Shown here piece after piece: positions 1 through 9,907 of a stretch of DNA of 64,000 nucleotides. A program made the translations under genes and the position numbers. The notes under the pieces are model-generated. The model searched no databases, was not told the DNA's origin, and saw nothing but the letters and a program-made list of their open reading frames with translations. This DNA is from Acinetobacter sp. C32I (lineage in GTDB: Bacteria; Pseudomonadota; Gammaproteobacteria; Pseudomonadales; Moraxellaceae), in contig NZ_CP098480.1 of NCBI RefSeq assembly GCF_023702715.1, forward strand, positions 2,480,001-2,544,000, given 5' to 3'. Positions within the stretch are counted from its first letter, which is position 1, and each line of letters begins with the position of its first letter.

Positions 1-1
1 A

Positions 2-196
2 GAAATACAGGCTTATTTAAAGTTTTTAAAAACACCTGAAGGCCAATCCATCAATCAAAAAACCATGCAAATCAGCACCAATGTGTTTCAATACATGAAT
101 AACCTCAGTCAAAAAACCTTAAATGATCCAGAGCAAAGTTCGAAACTGCAACAGCAGTTTCTCACTATCATCCAACCTTTAATTCAAGAAGAATAA
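2..196 (+). CDS. C-terminal end of an unknown protein (truncated by window edge)
   Basis: The frame is open from the window start and ends in TAA at 194-196, giving 64 residues. It contains LKFLKTPEGQSINQKT and a helix-rich tail ending in IIQPLIQEE. The pattern of a short segment ending an enzyme-like helical domain recalls the DUF2059 family of small periplasmic proteins (FYKSPxGK-like motif), but the piece is too short to be sure. It converges on the lipoprotein gene on the other strand, with 24 bp between the two stop codons. Function unknown. Confidence 0.5.
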   Translation, partial: EIQAYLKFLKTPEGQSINQKTMQISTNVFQYMNNLSQKTLNDPEQSSKLQQQFLTIIQPLIQEE

Positions 197-220
197 ACGG
201 CTTTTTTTTGATGAGCCTTC

Positions 221-937
221 TTACCAAGTCAAAGGATTCCAGAGTTTAAATGGCTTAACCAAATGCACTTCTGATTTTTCATCATATTTCGCTGGTTTTA
301 ATTCTTGTGGTTTAGAGCGGACTTTACCTGTAGCATCTTGAGCCACGAAGTTATAACTCGATGATTTTAATCGGGTAAAGGCAATTTCTTGATGCGCTAC
401 CTTATCAGGTGTGATCATAAAAGGACCTGTGTGTTCACTGCGCGAAATCTTATTTTCTTCATCGTATTTAATAAAATAAGTTTGTGCAGCATCGACAGTG
501 AAGTCTAAATACTTAGGCTTTTGGAAATGTAATCCTGCCAAAGGACGACTCACACTCAGACGATAGGTGCCCGCAGGAAGTTCCAACCAGTAATAATGAT
601 TATGTAATAAACTCGGAATTCGATGCCCATTAATAAATAAATTGGCCGCTGCAATTTCTTGACGATTCCAACGGGTATCTGGACGATATAAATAGACCAC
701 CGCAGCTTGTTCATTTTGTGGTTTGATGGGTGTGTAATATTGGCCTAACTTTTGATTGACCCAACCACCTACGCTAAAGCCACCAACGTGATATTGATCC
801 AATAGACCTGGTTCTTTTGCTGTATCAACTGGGGGTAGTGTTGCAGTCAGTGCGGTTGGTTTTTCTTCAACTGTCTTATGACTTTGACAGCCAGCCAGCA
901 CCCCTGCACAACATAATGACAATATTAAATAACGCAT
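221..937 (-). CDS. DUF2846-type lipoprotein
   Basis: The protein has 238 residues starting MRYLILSLCCAGVLAGC, a lipoprotein signal with lipobox LAGC, so it is probably anchored in the outer or inner membrane facing the periplasm. The middle (AAVVYLYRP, then NLFINGHRIPSLL and LPAGTYRLSV) matches the DUF2846 pattern of a small beta-sandwich whose family function is unknown. An in-frame TTG lies four codons earlier at 949, but GAGGG sits at normal distance from the ATG at 937, so that start was chosen. It follows clpX on the same strand, after a terminator, and is therefore probably a separate transcript. Confidence 0.75.
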   Translation of the reverse strand: MRYLILSLCCAGVLAGCQSHKTVEEKPTALTATLPPVDTAKEPGLLDQYHVGGFSVGGWVNQKLGQYYTPIKPQNEQAAVVYLYRPDTRWNRQEIAAANLFINGHRIPSLLHNHYYWLELPAGTYRLSVSRPLAGLHFQKPKYLDFTVDAAQTYFIKYDEENKISRSEHTGPFMITPDKVAHQEIAFTRLKSSSYNFVAQDATGKVRSKPQELKPAKYDEKSEVHLVKPFKLWNPLTW

Positions 938-1040
938 GACATCCCTCAAGGCGTTTTCTTGGATTTATTTTTAACCGCGCAAAACTATGCACATTTTTTC
1001 AATTTTTTAAGATTAACACCTCAACGCCCAATTGCAAATA

Positions 1041-1077
1041 AAAAAAGCATGAAAAGCCAAGCCTTTCATGCTTTTTT
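1041..1077 (-). terminator. Terminator after clpX
   Basis: An inverted repeat (AAAAAAGCATGAAA with TTTCATGCTTTTTT) lies just downstream of the clpX stop on the minus strand. It has A/T runs on both sides, so a rho-independent terminator for clpX is likely. Confidence 0.75.
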
Positions 1078-1090
1078 AGATGAATGAGAA

Positions 1091-2401
1091 TTAAGCTGAT
1101 TTAGAATCAATCACCTTCAAATCCTTCTTTTCAATCAGTTCTGGCGTACCGACTTGTGGTAAACGCTCTGCTTTGAACGTTGGTTTGGCTGTGCCATTAA
1201 TGACAGCTTCATCCACAATCACGGTTCCCACATCAGTACGACTTGGTAAGTCATACATGGTTTCCAGCAATACATTTTCTAGAATAGAACGCAGACCACG
1301 TGCGCCTGTATTACGTTCAAGTGCTTTCTTCGCCACGGCACGTAATGCAGACTCATCAAATACAAGATCTACATTTTCCATCGTAAACAGGTATTGATAC
1401 TGGCGTGTTAATGCATTTTTAGGTTCTGTGAGAATCTGCATCAACGCTTCTTCATCCAGTTCTTCTAAAGTTGCAATCACAGGCAAACGACCAATAAATT
1501 CTGGAATCAAACCGAATTTAACCAAGTCCGTCGCTTCAACCTGACGGAACAATTCAGAGACTTTTTTACTGTCGTCCTTATTCTTCACATCTGCAGTGAA
1601 ACCTATACCGCCCTTCTCTTGACGCTGTTGGACAATTTTTTCCAGACCAGAGAATGCACCACCACAAATGAACAGGATGTTGGCTGTATCAATCTGGATG
1701 AACTCTTGCTGCGGGTGCTTACGACCACCTTGAGGTGGAATAGACGCAACCGTACCTTCAATCATTTTCAATAATGCTTGCTGTACGCCTTCGCCTGACA
1801 CATCGCGGGTAATCGATGGGTTTTCAGATTTACGGGTAATCTTATCAATCTCATCAATATAGATAATGCCTTTTTGCGCTTTCTCTACATCGTAATCCGC
1901 TTTTTGCAATAATTTTTGCACGATGTTTTCAACATCTTCACCCACATAACCCGCTTCGGTTAAGGTGGTGGCATCAGCCATCGCAAACGGAACATCGAGC
2001 AAACGAGCCAATGTTTGCGCCAATAATGTTTTACCTGAACCTGTAGGTCCAATCAGCAAAATATTACTTTTCGCAATTTCAATCTCTTGATGCCCATGAG
2101 TCGATTGACCCACTTTCAAACGTTTATAATGGTTATATACGGCAACCGATAAGGTTTTCTTTGCAACATCTTGTCCAATCACATATTGGTCTAAGGCAGC
2201 ACGTATTTCATGTGGTTTCGGCAAGGCTTTGGTTGCCCAATCACCCGCTTCAACTTGTTGACTGGTTTGAACCAAGTCCAAGCAGACATCTACACACTCA
2301 TTACAAATATATGCGTCCTCACCTGCAATCAGCTTTCCAACTTCAGATTGCGTTTTACCGCAAAATGAACAATGTTTTTGTCCTTGAGGATGTTCGGACA
2401 T
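1091..2401 (-). CDS. clpX: ClpX, ATP-dependent unfoldase subunit of the ClpXP protease
   Basis: This 436-residue protein unfolds substrates and feeds them to ClpP in the cytoplasm. The N-terminal zinc-binding domain has four cysteines (C11, C14, C33, C36) for substrate and adaptor recognition. An AAA+ core follows, with Walker A GPTGSGKT, Walker B IIYIDEID, and the IGF loop (GGIGF) that docks on ClpP. Length is normal for the family. It lies 42 bp downstream of clpP on the same strand and behind tig, the common proteobacterial order tig-clpP-clpX. No odd residues were seen. Confidence 0.98.
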   Translation of the reverse strand: MSEHPQGQKHCSFCGKTQSEVGKLIAGEDAYICNECVDVCLDLVQTSQQVEAGDWATKALPKPHEIRAALDQYVIGQDVAKKTLSVAVYNHYKRLKVGQSTHGHQEIEIAKSNILLIGPTGSGKTLLAQTLARLLDVPFAMADATTLTEAGYVGEDVENIVQKLLQKADYDVEKAQKGIIYIDEIDKITRKSENPSITRDVSGEGVQQALLKMIEGTVASIPPQGGRKHPQQEFIQIDTANILFICGGAFSGLEKIVQQRQEKGGIGFTADVKNKDDSKKVSELFRQVEATDLVKFGLIPEFIGRLPVIATLEELDEEALMQILTEPKNALTRQYQYLFTMENVDLVFDESALRAVAKKALERNTGARGLRSILENVLLETMYDLPSRTDVGTVIVDEAVINGTAKPTFKAERLPQVGTPELIEKKDLKVIDSKSA

Positions 2402-2443
2402 ATTTACTCCACAACTTAAATCTTAAACTTAGGTCCTAAAAAA

Positions 2444-3049
2444 TCAGGGACGTTTGCTTAGTACTTCATCGACTAAACCATATTCTTTGGCTGCTTGTGC
2501 AGTCATGAAATTGTCACGATCTGTGTCACGTGCAACCGTTTCATAATCTTGGCCACTGTGTTCAGCCATTAAACGATTTAAACGCTCTTTGATAAACAGA
2601 ATCTCACGGGCGTGAATTTCGATATCAGAAGCTTGGCCACGGAAACCACCTAATGGTTGGTGAATCATGACACGTGCATTTTCAAGACAATAGCGTTTGC
2701 CTTTGGCACCCGCATTCAATAGGAAGGCACCCATTGATGCAGCTTGCCCCATACAGTAAGTCACAACATCAGGTTTAATAAACTGCATGGTGTCATAAAT
2801 CGCCATACCCGCAGTCACTGAACCGCCTGGTGAATTAATATAGAGATGAATATCTTTTTCTGGATTTTCTGCTTCTAAGAATAACATCTGCGCAACGATT
2901 AAGTTCGCCATGTTATCTTCAACTTCACCCGTTAAGAAAATAACACGCTCACGTAATAGACGTGAAAAAATATCGAATGAACGCTCACCGCGAGATGATT
3001 GTTCAACGACAACAGGAACTAAAGCATTTTCAATTGTTGGAACATACAT
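2444..3049 (-). CDS. clpP: ClpP, proteolytic subunit of Clp proteases
   Basis: This 201-residue serine peptidase forms the tetradecameric chamber used by ClpX and, where present, ClpA. The catalytic triad is visible: Ser105 in GQAASMGAF, His130 in VMIHQPLGG and Asp179 in DRDNFM. A short N-terminal propeptide ([12 protein letters not shown]) precedes the mature start, as is usual. The gene is upstream of clpX in the same direction, and the two are probably cotranscribed. It is separated from tig by about 270 bp that include a tig terminator, so it should have its own promoter there. Confidence 0.98.
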   Translation of the reverse strand: MYVPTIENALVPVVVEQSSRGERSFDIFSRLLRERVIFLTGEVEDNMANLIVAQMLFLEAENPEKDIHLYINSPGGSVTAGMAIYDTMQFIKPDVVTYCMGQAASMGAFLLNAGAKGKRYCLENARVMIHQPLGGFRGQASDIEIHAREILFIKERLNRLMAEHSGQDYETVARDTDRDNFMTAQAAKEYGLVDEVLSKRP

Positions 3050-3272
3050 ACGTTTACTTATTCCTAAATTATTGTGACTCGATCTATGCCAACAATATGA
3101 GGGATAATCAATGAAATTGCAAAAGGTTCAATCTGAAATATTCGATTATTTAGACTAAAATCTGGCAATTTCGAATTAAATTAACACTTTCATAACAGAG
3201 GCTTTGCAGCACTTTCCACGATGTTTTGGCTTATCACAACATGCATCAATAAAAGCGAAGCAGTGCCTAAAA

Positions 3273-3300
3273 GAAAAAGGCGCATTAAGCGCCTTTTTCT
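3273..3300 (-). terminator. Terminator after tig
   Basis: The stem AAAAAGGCGC / GCGCCTTTTT just downstream of the tig stop on the minus strand is a compact GC stem flanked by A and T runs, typical of a rho-independent terminator. Confidence 0.85.
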
Positions 3301-3320
3301 TGAATCAACTTTTTAAAAGA

Positions 3321-4652
3321 TTAGCCACGACGAGCTTGTTGTTCTTTTAATAAGTCTTCATAGCTGATCGCAACATCTTTTACTTTAGCCGCAGCTAAGA
3401 TGTGATCAACCACTTGATCTTCTAACACCACAGCTTCGATTTGAGCACGTTGCTGTTGGTCATTTTTGAAGTATTCAACAACTTCTGTTGGATCTTCATA
3501 AGAAGAAGCCATGTCATCGATGTAAGCATCAACACGTGCTTGGTCAACTTCAAGTTTAGCATCAGCCAATACTTTGCTTACCAGTACGCCAAGCTTAACT
3601 GATTTTTCAGCTTGTTCTTTGAACAATTCATCTGGAAGCATGCTGCTGTCAAATGCGCCTGCACCTTGAGCACCAAACTGTTGAGTGAACTGCTGGATCA
3701 TTTGTTGACGTTGACGGTCAATTTCTTGAGCAACCATTGAAGTTGGAACTTCAATTTCATTTGCAGCAACAAGTGCATCAAATGCAGCTTGTTTAACTTG
3801 GTTACGAAGACCGTTGCGAACTTCACGTTCCATATTTTTGCGAACGTCAGCTTTTAACTTGTCTAAGCCTTCTTCTTCAGTCAAACCAAAGATTTTTAAG
3901 AATTCAGCATCGATTTCTGGAAGTTTTGCTTTTTCAACTTGCTTCACAGTGATTTTGAATTGAGCCGCTTTACCCGCTAAGTTTTCAGCTTGGTAATCTT
4001 CAGGGAAAGTCACATCAATGACTTTCTCTTCGCCAGCTTTCATACCAACGATACCATCTTCAAAACCTGGGATCATACGACCTGAACCAAGTACCAGTTT
4101 AAAGTCTTCAGCAGCGCCGCCTTCAAACTTCTCACCATCAACAGTACCTTCGAAGTCGAAAGTGACTTGCATGTCTTTCTTCGCCATACCTTTGGTCACA
4201 GCCCAAGTTTGACGTTGTTTTTGCAAGTTTTCGATCATAACATCAACGTCTTTGTCGTTGATTTCTGATGATTTACGTTCAACTTCCAAGTCAGCAAAAG
4301 CTTTCACTTCAACTTCTGGATAAACTTCTACAGTCGCTTCAAAAACTAAAGCATCATCTTTGTTTTCAACTTTCTCAATATTCGGCATACCGACCGCATT
4401 GATTTTTTCTTGTTGAATTGCTTCAAATACGGTGTCGCGAATGATGTCATTCACAACTTCTTGATAAATGCCCGCACCATATTCACGGCGAACAACATTC
4501 AAAGGCACTTTACCTGGACGGAAGCCGTTGATCTTCACAGTTTTGGCAGTGCGTTGTAAGCGAGCTTCAAACTGCTCGTTAACACGGCTCGTCGGTACAG
4601 AAACATTTAAACGACGGGCAACGCCCGAAACCGCTTCAGTCGTTACTTGCAT
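3321..4652 (-). CDS. tig: Trigger factor, ribosome-associated chaperone and prolyl isomerase
   Basis: The 443-residue protein binds the ribosome exit tunnel and shields nascent chains. The N-terminal ribosome-binding domain carries the signature region around [14 protein letters not shown] (about residues 43-56). The FKBP-type isomerase domain follows (about 150-245, [17 protein letters not shown] and GFEDGIVGM), then the long helical C-terminal chaperone domain. The frame is open ten codons further upstream, but the start MQVTTEAV at 4652 has GAGGAAG at good distance and matches the family start. It is the first gene of the tig-clpP-clpX series. Confidence 0.97.
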   Translation of the reverse strand: MQVTTEAVSGVARRLNVSVPTSRVNEQFEARLQRTAKTVKINGFRPGKVPLNVVRREYGAGIYQEVVNDIIRDTVFEAIQQEKINAVGMPNIEKVENKDDALVFEATVEVYPEVEVKAFADLEVERKSSEINDKDVDVMIENLQKQRQTWAVTKGMAKKDMQVTFDFEGTVDGEKFEGGAAEDFKLVLGSGRMIPGFEDGIVGMKAGEEKVIDVTFPEDYQAENLAGKAAQFKITVKQVEKAKLPEIDAEFLKIFGLTEEEGLDKLKADVRKNMEREVRNGLRNQVKQAAFDALVAANEIEVPTSMVAQEIDRQRQQMIQQFTQQFGAQGAGAFDSSMLPDELFKEQAEKSVKLGVLVSKVLADAKLEVDQARVDAYIDDMASSYEDPTEVVEYFKNDQQQRAQIEAVVLEDQVVDHILAAAKVKDVAISYEDLLKEQQARRG

Positions 4653-4820
4653 GGCTTCCTCGATATTAGTTAGTAATAACAATTTTTAAAGTGCCACATT
4701 ATATGACAACTTTCTGGATATACAAAATCGGATGCTAAAAAAGCAAATATATTTCTCATTTTAGCCAAAATCATAGTTTTCTTAAATGAATCTTAAAAGA
4801 AACGTTATTTTTTGTTGTTA

Positions 4821-4841
4821 GTGATAAGTATTATCACTATA
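4821..4841 (+). promoter_or_regulatory. Fur-like box before first receptor gene
   Basis: GTGATAAGTATTATCAC is an inverted repeat lying about 60 bp upstream of the receptor start. Aligned to the 19-bp Fur consensus GATAATGATAATCATTATC it agrees at about 14 positions. Iron-repressed expression is inferred. Confidence 0.65.
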
Positions 4842-4899
4842 CTTTGCATTCTTTTTGAACATTTGTTCTATTTTCTCGTCCAGCTTTGGAACTCTAGTT

Positions 4900-7077
4900 A
4901 TGAGTAAATTTAATTTGAATCCCCTTTCATTGGCATTACTTGGGGCAATGACCACATCCGCTTTCGCAGATACGACGACAGCATCTGAAAATACCAACCC
5001 ACACCAACTTCCAACCATAGTGGTATCCGCAGCTGGTTTTGAACAAGATATTAAAAATGCACCTGCTTCGATTAGTGTTGTCACAAAAGAAGATATTGAA
5101 AAGAAAAATGCAACTAGCATTGCCGATCTACTTGCAGATGTTCCAGGTATCGATATCCGAGATGGTATTGGGAAAACATCGGGTTTAAATATTAAAATGC
5201 GCGGCTTAGGCAGTGAATACAGCCTGATTCTGATTGATGGCCGTCGTCAAACTACCTCTTCAGATGTCACTCCAAATGGTTTTGGGGAGTCTGCAAATGG
5301 TTTCTTACCACCATTGGCGTCAATTGAGCGTATCGAAGTGATTCGAGGACCAATGGCAACCCGTTATGGTTCAGAAGCCATGGGCGGCGTGATTAACATT
5401 ATTACCAAAAAAATTAGTAACGAATGGAATGGCAATGTCACCGTCGGTGGCAATGTCATGGAACATGGCGGTGAAGCGGATTCATGGAAAACCAGTGTCG
5501 TGGTCAATGGTCCGATTATTCAAGACAAGCTAGGCGTACAACTTCGTGGTTCTTATTTAGATCGTCAAAAATCTGAACGCATTCCCGGGACTTCTGGCCG
5601 TGATCCACGCCCAAGCGAAGCAGATATCTACGATGTCGGCGGGAAACTATCCTTTAAATTAAATGGACAAAATAATTTTTGGATTGATGGTTTTCACTCC
5701 AGCCAAACCTATAAGAATGATGATAATCGTTTAGGCACACTTGATACACCTGCACGTGCCAATGGTTATAAAGATGAATTAGAATTTAAACGTGATCAAA
5801 TCGCCGTCGGTCATAATGGTGACTATAGCTTTGGTCAATGGAATTCGTATATCAGTCAAACTAAAACAGAGACCGTTGGGCGTACCATTCCGCGCAATAC
5901 ATTCCCTGGTAATGCTTCAGCTGGTCAGGATCGTACTTTAAAAAATACGGATTTCGTCGCCGACTCACATGTGGTTATGCCGATCGCAGATCATAAACTC
6001 ACAGTTGGTGCTGAATATAAAGAAGCTAAAATTGCAGATGATATTGCAGGCATTGGCGCGACATTCAAAAAAGACTCTTTCTCTATCTATGCAGAAGATG
6101 AATGGCGCATTCTCGATACTCTCGGCTTTACACTTGGTGGTCGCTATGAAGACCATTCTGGTTTTGGTGGTCAATTTAGTCCACGCGCATATCTCGTTTG
6201 GAATGCAACTGATGACCTTACTTTAAAAGGTGGCGTGAGCACTGGTTATAAAGCCCCTTCAGCAAAAGATCTTCACAATGGCATTGTGAGTATTAGTGGA
6301 CAAGGCACCACTTTTAACGTTGGTTCTCCTAATCTAAAACCTGAGGAGTCAACCAACTATGAGCTCGGCTTCAACTATAACAACGGCAATCTAGATCTGA
6401 GTACGACCACGTTTTTTACCAAAATTAAAAACCGAATTACAGAGGGTTCAGCCTTACAGAACTGTTTCTCCGCAAACAATCCGAACCAGCCAGGTTGTGT
6501 AAGTTATGGCTCACATATCACTCAGGATACTTTTGCACAAAAAGTCAATGCAGATGAAGCTGAAACTAAAGGTGTTGAACTCAGTTTGAAATACAGCATT
6601 ATTCCTGAATGGGATATCAAAGCTGCATATACCTATATGGAAACCGAAATTACCAAAGGTAAGAATAAAGGTTCATATCTAAGTAATGTTCCTAAAAATG
6701 CATTTAACATGACCTCAACTTGGCATATTAACGACGCATTTGACCTATGGTTACAACATGAGTATAAATCTGAGCGTAAACGCTACGATATCGCGCAAAC
6801 TACAGGTGACGATGCTCTGATTTACAATGCAACCAACAACAAGTTAAAGGGTTATAACTTATTCAACCTAGGTGCAAGCTATAGTGTGAATGATCAATTA
6901 CGCTTCAATGGTGCAGTGAATAACTTGCTCGACAAAGATTTCACTAGCAATGGTTCATATACTGATTCAAATGGAAATCCAGCCTCTTATTATGACTATA
7001 TGATGATTGGCTCCGGGATGTCAGGCACTTACCTTGCAGGACGTAACTTCTGGTTATCAGTCTCTTATGACTTTTAA
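4900..7077 (+). CDS. TonB-dependent siderophore receptor, FepA/CirA type
   Basis: A 725-residue outer-membrane receptor. The signal peptide ends at AFA (residue 23) and the TonB-box-like LPTIVVSA is at about 37-44. The plug domain follows (ISVVTKEDIEKKNATSIADLL, IDGRRQ, IERIEVIRGPMATRYGSEAMGGVINI), then a beta barrel ending in aromatic FWLSVSYDF, the usual barrel end. The plug resembles FepA/PfeA/PirA/CirA receptors for catecholate siderophores, so the substrate is probably a ferric catecholate or its breakdown product. The frame runs 15 codons upstream to a TTG, but the ATG at 4900 begins a proper signal peptide. A Fur-like box precedes it, and it is divergent from tig. Confidence 0.9.
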   Translation: MSKFNLNPLSLALLGAMTTSAFADTTTASENTNPHQLPTIVVSAAGFEQDIKNAPASISVVTKEDIEKKNATSIADLLADVPGIDIRDGIGKTSGLNIKMRGLGSEYSLILIDGRRQTTSSDVTPNGFGESANGFLPPLASIERIEVIRGPMATRYGSEAMGGVINIITKKISNEWNGNVTVGGNVMEHGGEADSWKTSVVVNGPIIQDKLGVQLRGSYLDRQKSERIPGTSGRDPRPSEADIYDVGGKLSFKLNGQNNFWIDGFHSSQTYKNDDNRLGTLDTPARANGYKDELEFKRDQIAVGHNGDYSFGQWNSYISQTKTETVGRTIPRNTFPGNASAGQDRTLKNTDFVADSHVVMPIADHKLTVGAEYKEAKIADDIAGIGATFKKDSFSIYAEDEWRILDTLGFTLGGRYEDHSGFGGQFSPRAYLVWNATDDLTLKGGVSTGYKAPSAKDLHNGIVSISGQGTTFNVGSPNLKPEESTNYELGFNYNNGNLDLSTTTFFTKIKNRITEGSALQNCFSANNPNQPGCVSYGSHITQDTFAQKVNADEAETKGVELSLKYSIIPEWDIKAAYTYMETEITKGKNKGSYLSNVPKNAFNMTSTWHINDAFDLWLQHEYKSERKRYDIAQTTGDDALIYNATNNKLKGYNLFNLGASYSVNDQLRFNGAVNNLLDKDFTSNGSYTDSNGNPASYYDYMMIGSGMSGTYLAGRNFWLSVSYDF

Positions 7078-7103
7078 TTAATAACTTGCAATTATGATTT
7101 GAG

Positions 7104-7128
7104 AAACCCTGCATTTGCAGGGTTTTGA
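7104..7128 (+). terminator. Terminator after first receptor
   Basis: The stem AAACCCTGC / GCAGGGTTT with an ATTT loop lies 27 bp after the receptor stop and is followed by a short T run. Confidence 0.8.
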
Positions 7129-7563
7129 TTTATTCAGAGCAGTCAAACATTCTTATCCATGAATCAATTTTACAGAAACATTCATATCAAGATCATTCAG
7201 CCCCACTCTCTGCCCCTTATGTTCAAATATTCGACCTTCTAAGACCCACCCTTAAATTAAATAAAAATTTAAATAAAAACTTTTATATCAATAAATTAAA
7301 TATAACCATCACTATATTGCTATTTTGCACAATTATTCATCATTAATACCAATTTTAGAAAATATCTTTAAATTTCAAAATAATAAATATATACAGACTC
7401 TTATACAGAAACTAAAGCTATTGATAACGATAATAATTATCAATAGACTTCGCACATATTGTTACACAGATTAACAATTGATCTACTTTTACTCCTTTTT
7501 CTGTAAAAGTTTCATCAGGTTGAAAGTTCTGTCATTCACACTTCAATTTCAGGGGTTCTCTCA
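7129..7563. other. AT-rich intergenic region with Fur box
   Basis: About 435 bp between two receptor genes. The only recognisable element is a strong Fur box at 7423-7441. A 73-codon frame in the first half (7125-7346) is low-complexity and lacks a ribosome site, so it was not called as a gene. Confidence 0.6.
7423..7441 (+). promoter_or_regulatory. Fur box before second receptor
   Basis: GATAACGATAATAATTATC matches the 19-bp Fur consensus at 17 of 19 positions, the best match in the window. It lies about 120 bp upstream of the receptor start, so it would repress the receptor and possibly the following dioxygenase and oxidase genes when iron is plentiful. Confidence 0.88.
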
Positions 7564-9810
7564 ATGGCAAAAATCAAAAGTCGTAAACATTTTCGTACCA
7601 CACCTTTAGTTGCGCTTGCAGCAAGTCTTCCTCTAGCAGCACATGCTGCCCCTAAAGAGGAAAGTGTGGCAAAGCTTCCAACAATTGAAGTAAATGCAGA
7701 AAATACCTATAAAGTAGATGCTGTTAGCTCTCCAAAATATACACAACCCCTACTCGATACACCTCAAACTGTACAAGTCATCAAAAAAGAACTGTTACAG
7801 GAACAAGGCGCTGCATCATTAATGGAAGCATTGCGTAATACCCCAGGTATCACACTACAAATGGGTGAAAATGGTAATACCAGCGCAGGCGACACGTTCC
7901 AGATGCGTGGTTTCTCGACGCAAACATCAACCTATGTCGATGGTATCCGCGATTTGGGTGCTGTCAGTCGTGATGTATTCAACTTAGAACAGATTGAAGT
8001 TGTAAAAGGCCCTTCTGGCTCTGAAGCAGGTCGTGGTGCAGCATCGGGTTATATCAACTTAGTCACCAAGTTACCGAAAGCTGAAAGTAGTCGTGAAGTT
8101 TCAGCACGTTACAATACTGCTGAAAATGCACGCTTAACTGCAGACATCAATCAAGCAATTAATGAAAGCACAGCAGTTCGCTTAAATGTCATGGGACAAG
8201 ACGGCGGCGTTGAAGGACGAGATGTTTTAGAAAATAATGGCTGGGCAATTGCACCATCGATTGCTTTCGGTTTGAACACAGACACTCGCTTCTACCTATA
8301 TTCTCAGCATGTTCGCCAAAATAATATTCCTGATGGTGGTATTCCTACAGTCGGAATGAAAGGCTTCTACAATGCTGATGCAGATTTAAATAAGGCAAAA
8401 GAAGTTGATCGTTCGAATTACTATGGCAGTGTCAATGACTATGAAGATATTGACGCTGATATGGTGACTGCAAAAGTTGAAAGTGATTTTGGCGATAAAA
8501 TTAAATTTACCAATACCTCTCGTTACGGTAAGTCAAAAATGAATCGTGCATTAACAGGTATTAATGCCTTAAATAAGAATGGATCAAACAATCCAGATGC
8601 ATGGACGATTTCTCGCTCACATCAAGGGGTTGATCAGGAAAATAAAATTCTTGCCAATACCTCATCACTCAATGTGAATTTTAAAACAGGTGTCGTTGAG
8701 CATGATCTGGTTACAGGTTTAGAGTTCTTACAAGAAGAGCAGATTTCACGTACTTTATCAACACAAACACCTGGTCAAAAAGCACCAACAACACCAGCTG
8801 CAAATCTATACAATCCAAATCATTACGATGTTATTCCAAGCTTAGTCCATACGGGTGCATATACGGATGGTGAAACACGGACAGCTGCGGCATATTTGTT
8901 TGATACCATTAAATTACTCAACAATCGCTTGCAGTTTAATGGTGGTGTTCGTGTTGATTACTACGAAACTGATTATGAAGCACTTGCTGTAGCAACAGAT
9001 TCAAACACGCTTGCAGTCACTAAAACACCGACCAACCTAAAAGCACATGACACTTTAGTCAGTTGGAAATTGGGCAGCTTATTTAAGCCAACTGAAAACA
9101 GCAGTGTCTATGCCTCTTATGCAAAATCACTCACACCTCCAGGTAGTGCAAACTTCGGACTATCCGATACAGGCATTAATAGCTCTGCGGCTAAGCCACA
9201 AGAAACCAATCACTATGAAGTGGGTGGAAAATGGGATGTGTTGAAAAATAAACTGGCATTAAACGCTGCCGTTTATCGCACTGAAAATGAAAACCAATTT
9301 ACTACTGACCCAGTAACCAAAGCATCTATTCAAGAAGGTAAAACACGAGTTGAAGGTGTTGAACTCGGTGTCGTTGGGCAAATTACCGATGCATGGAATA
9401 TTTCTGCGGGCATTGCTCATATGAAGACCAAGCAAAAAAATCAGCAAAGCTTTAATAATGCTGGAGAAAAAACAGTAACTGATTCTGTACGTTGGTCACC
9501 TGATTGGACTGCAACATTGTGGACCACTTATGACATTGCTGGCTTTAAAGTAGGCTTAGGTGCACGTTATGTAGATGAACAAAAACGTGTCATTACCGAC
9601 AGCACTGCACCAGCCAACATGCCAAAAGTACCATCTTATGTGGTCTTTGATGCTATGGCAGGTTATAGCTTCAATAAAAATGCGTCGCTTAACCTGAATG
9701 TTTACAACCTAGCAGATAAAGACTACATCAGCGCATTGAACAATGGCGGTAGCCGTTTTGTGCTCGGGCAACCTCGCTCAGCAGCATTAACATTCAACTA
9801 CAAGTTCTAA
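7564..9810 (+). CDS. TonB-dependent siderophore receptor, Fiu/PiuA type
   Basis: A 748-residue outer-membrane receptor with a signal peptide ending at about residue 28 (AAHA). TonB-box-like LPTIEVNA comes next, then a plug with LLDTPQTVQVIKKELLQEQ, RGFSTQTSTYVDGIRD and VEVVKGPSGS-like segments, and a barrel ending ALTFNYKF. The sequence and the PiuC homologue immediately downstream place it in the Fiu/PiuA family. Fiu and PiuA take up monomeric catechol iron complexes and are known entry routes for siderophore-conjugated beta-lactams. AGGGG precedes the ATG. It is controlled from the Fur box at 7423. A paralogue with the same neighbour lies at 12013. Confidence 0.9.
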   Translation: MAKIKSRKHFRTTPLVALAASLPLAAHAAPKEESVAKLPTIEVNAENTYKVDAVSSPKYTQPLLDTPQTVQVIKKELLQEQGAASLMEALRNTPGITLQMGENGNTSAGDTFQMRGFSTQTSTYVDGIRDLGAVSRDVFNLEQIEVVKGPSGSEAGRGAASGYINLVTKLPKAESSREVSARYNTAENARLTADINQAINESTAVRLNVMGQDGGVEGRDVLENNGWAIAPSIAFGLNTDTRFYLYSQHVRQNNIPDGGIPTVGMKGFYNADADLNKAKEVDRSNYYGSVNDYEDIDADMVTAKVESDFGDKIKFTNTSRYGKSKMNRALTGINALNKNGSNNPDAWTISRSHQGVDQENKILANTSSLNVNFKTGVVEHDLVTGLEFLQEEQISRTLSTQTPGQKAPTTPAANLYNPNHYDVIPSLVHTGAYTDGETRTAAAYLFDTIKLLNNRLQFNGGVRVDYYETDYEALAVATDSNTLAVTKTPTNLKAHDTLVSWKLGSLFKPTENSSVYASYAKSLTPPGSANFGLSDTGINSSAAKPQETNHYEVGGKWDVLKNKLALNAAVYRTENENQFTTDPVTKASIQEGKTRVEGVELGVVGQITDAWNISAGIAHMKTKQKNQQSFNNAGEKTVTDSVRWSPDWTATLWTTYDIAGFKVGLGARYVDEQKRVITDSTAPANMPKVPSYVVFDAMAGYSFNKNASLNLNVYNLADKDYISALNNGGSRFVLGQPRSAALTFNYKF

Positions 9811-9845
9811 ATTATTCAATCAAAATTGAAGATTGAATAGATGAA

Positions 9846-9893
9846 CTCAGCCTGTCAGAAAAGGTATACTTTTTCGACAGGCTGTACTTTTTT
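9846..9893 (+). terminator. Hairpin between receptor and piuC
   Basis: CAGCCTGTC pairs with GACAGGCTG. The interior can extend through GAAAAG/CTTTTTC, and the structure is followed by TACTTTTTT. It has the form of a rho-independent terminator placed inside what would otherwise be a receptor-piuC operon, so it probably lowers dioxygenase expression relative to the receptor. Confidence 0.75.
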
Positions 9894-9907
9894 GAAGGGT
9901 TTTAAAT

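Noticed and set aside
7125..7346. 73-codon frame between the first two receptor genes
   Set aside because: Low-complexity Asn/Lys/Ile content, no ribosome site, and it begins within the terminator of the preceding gene.
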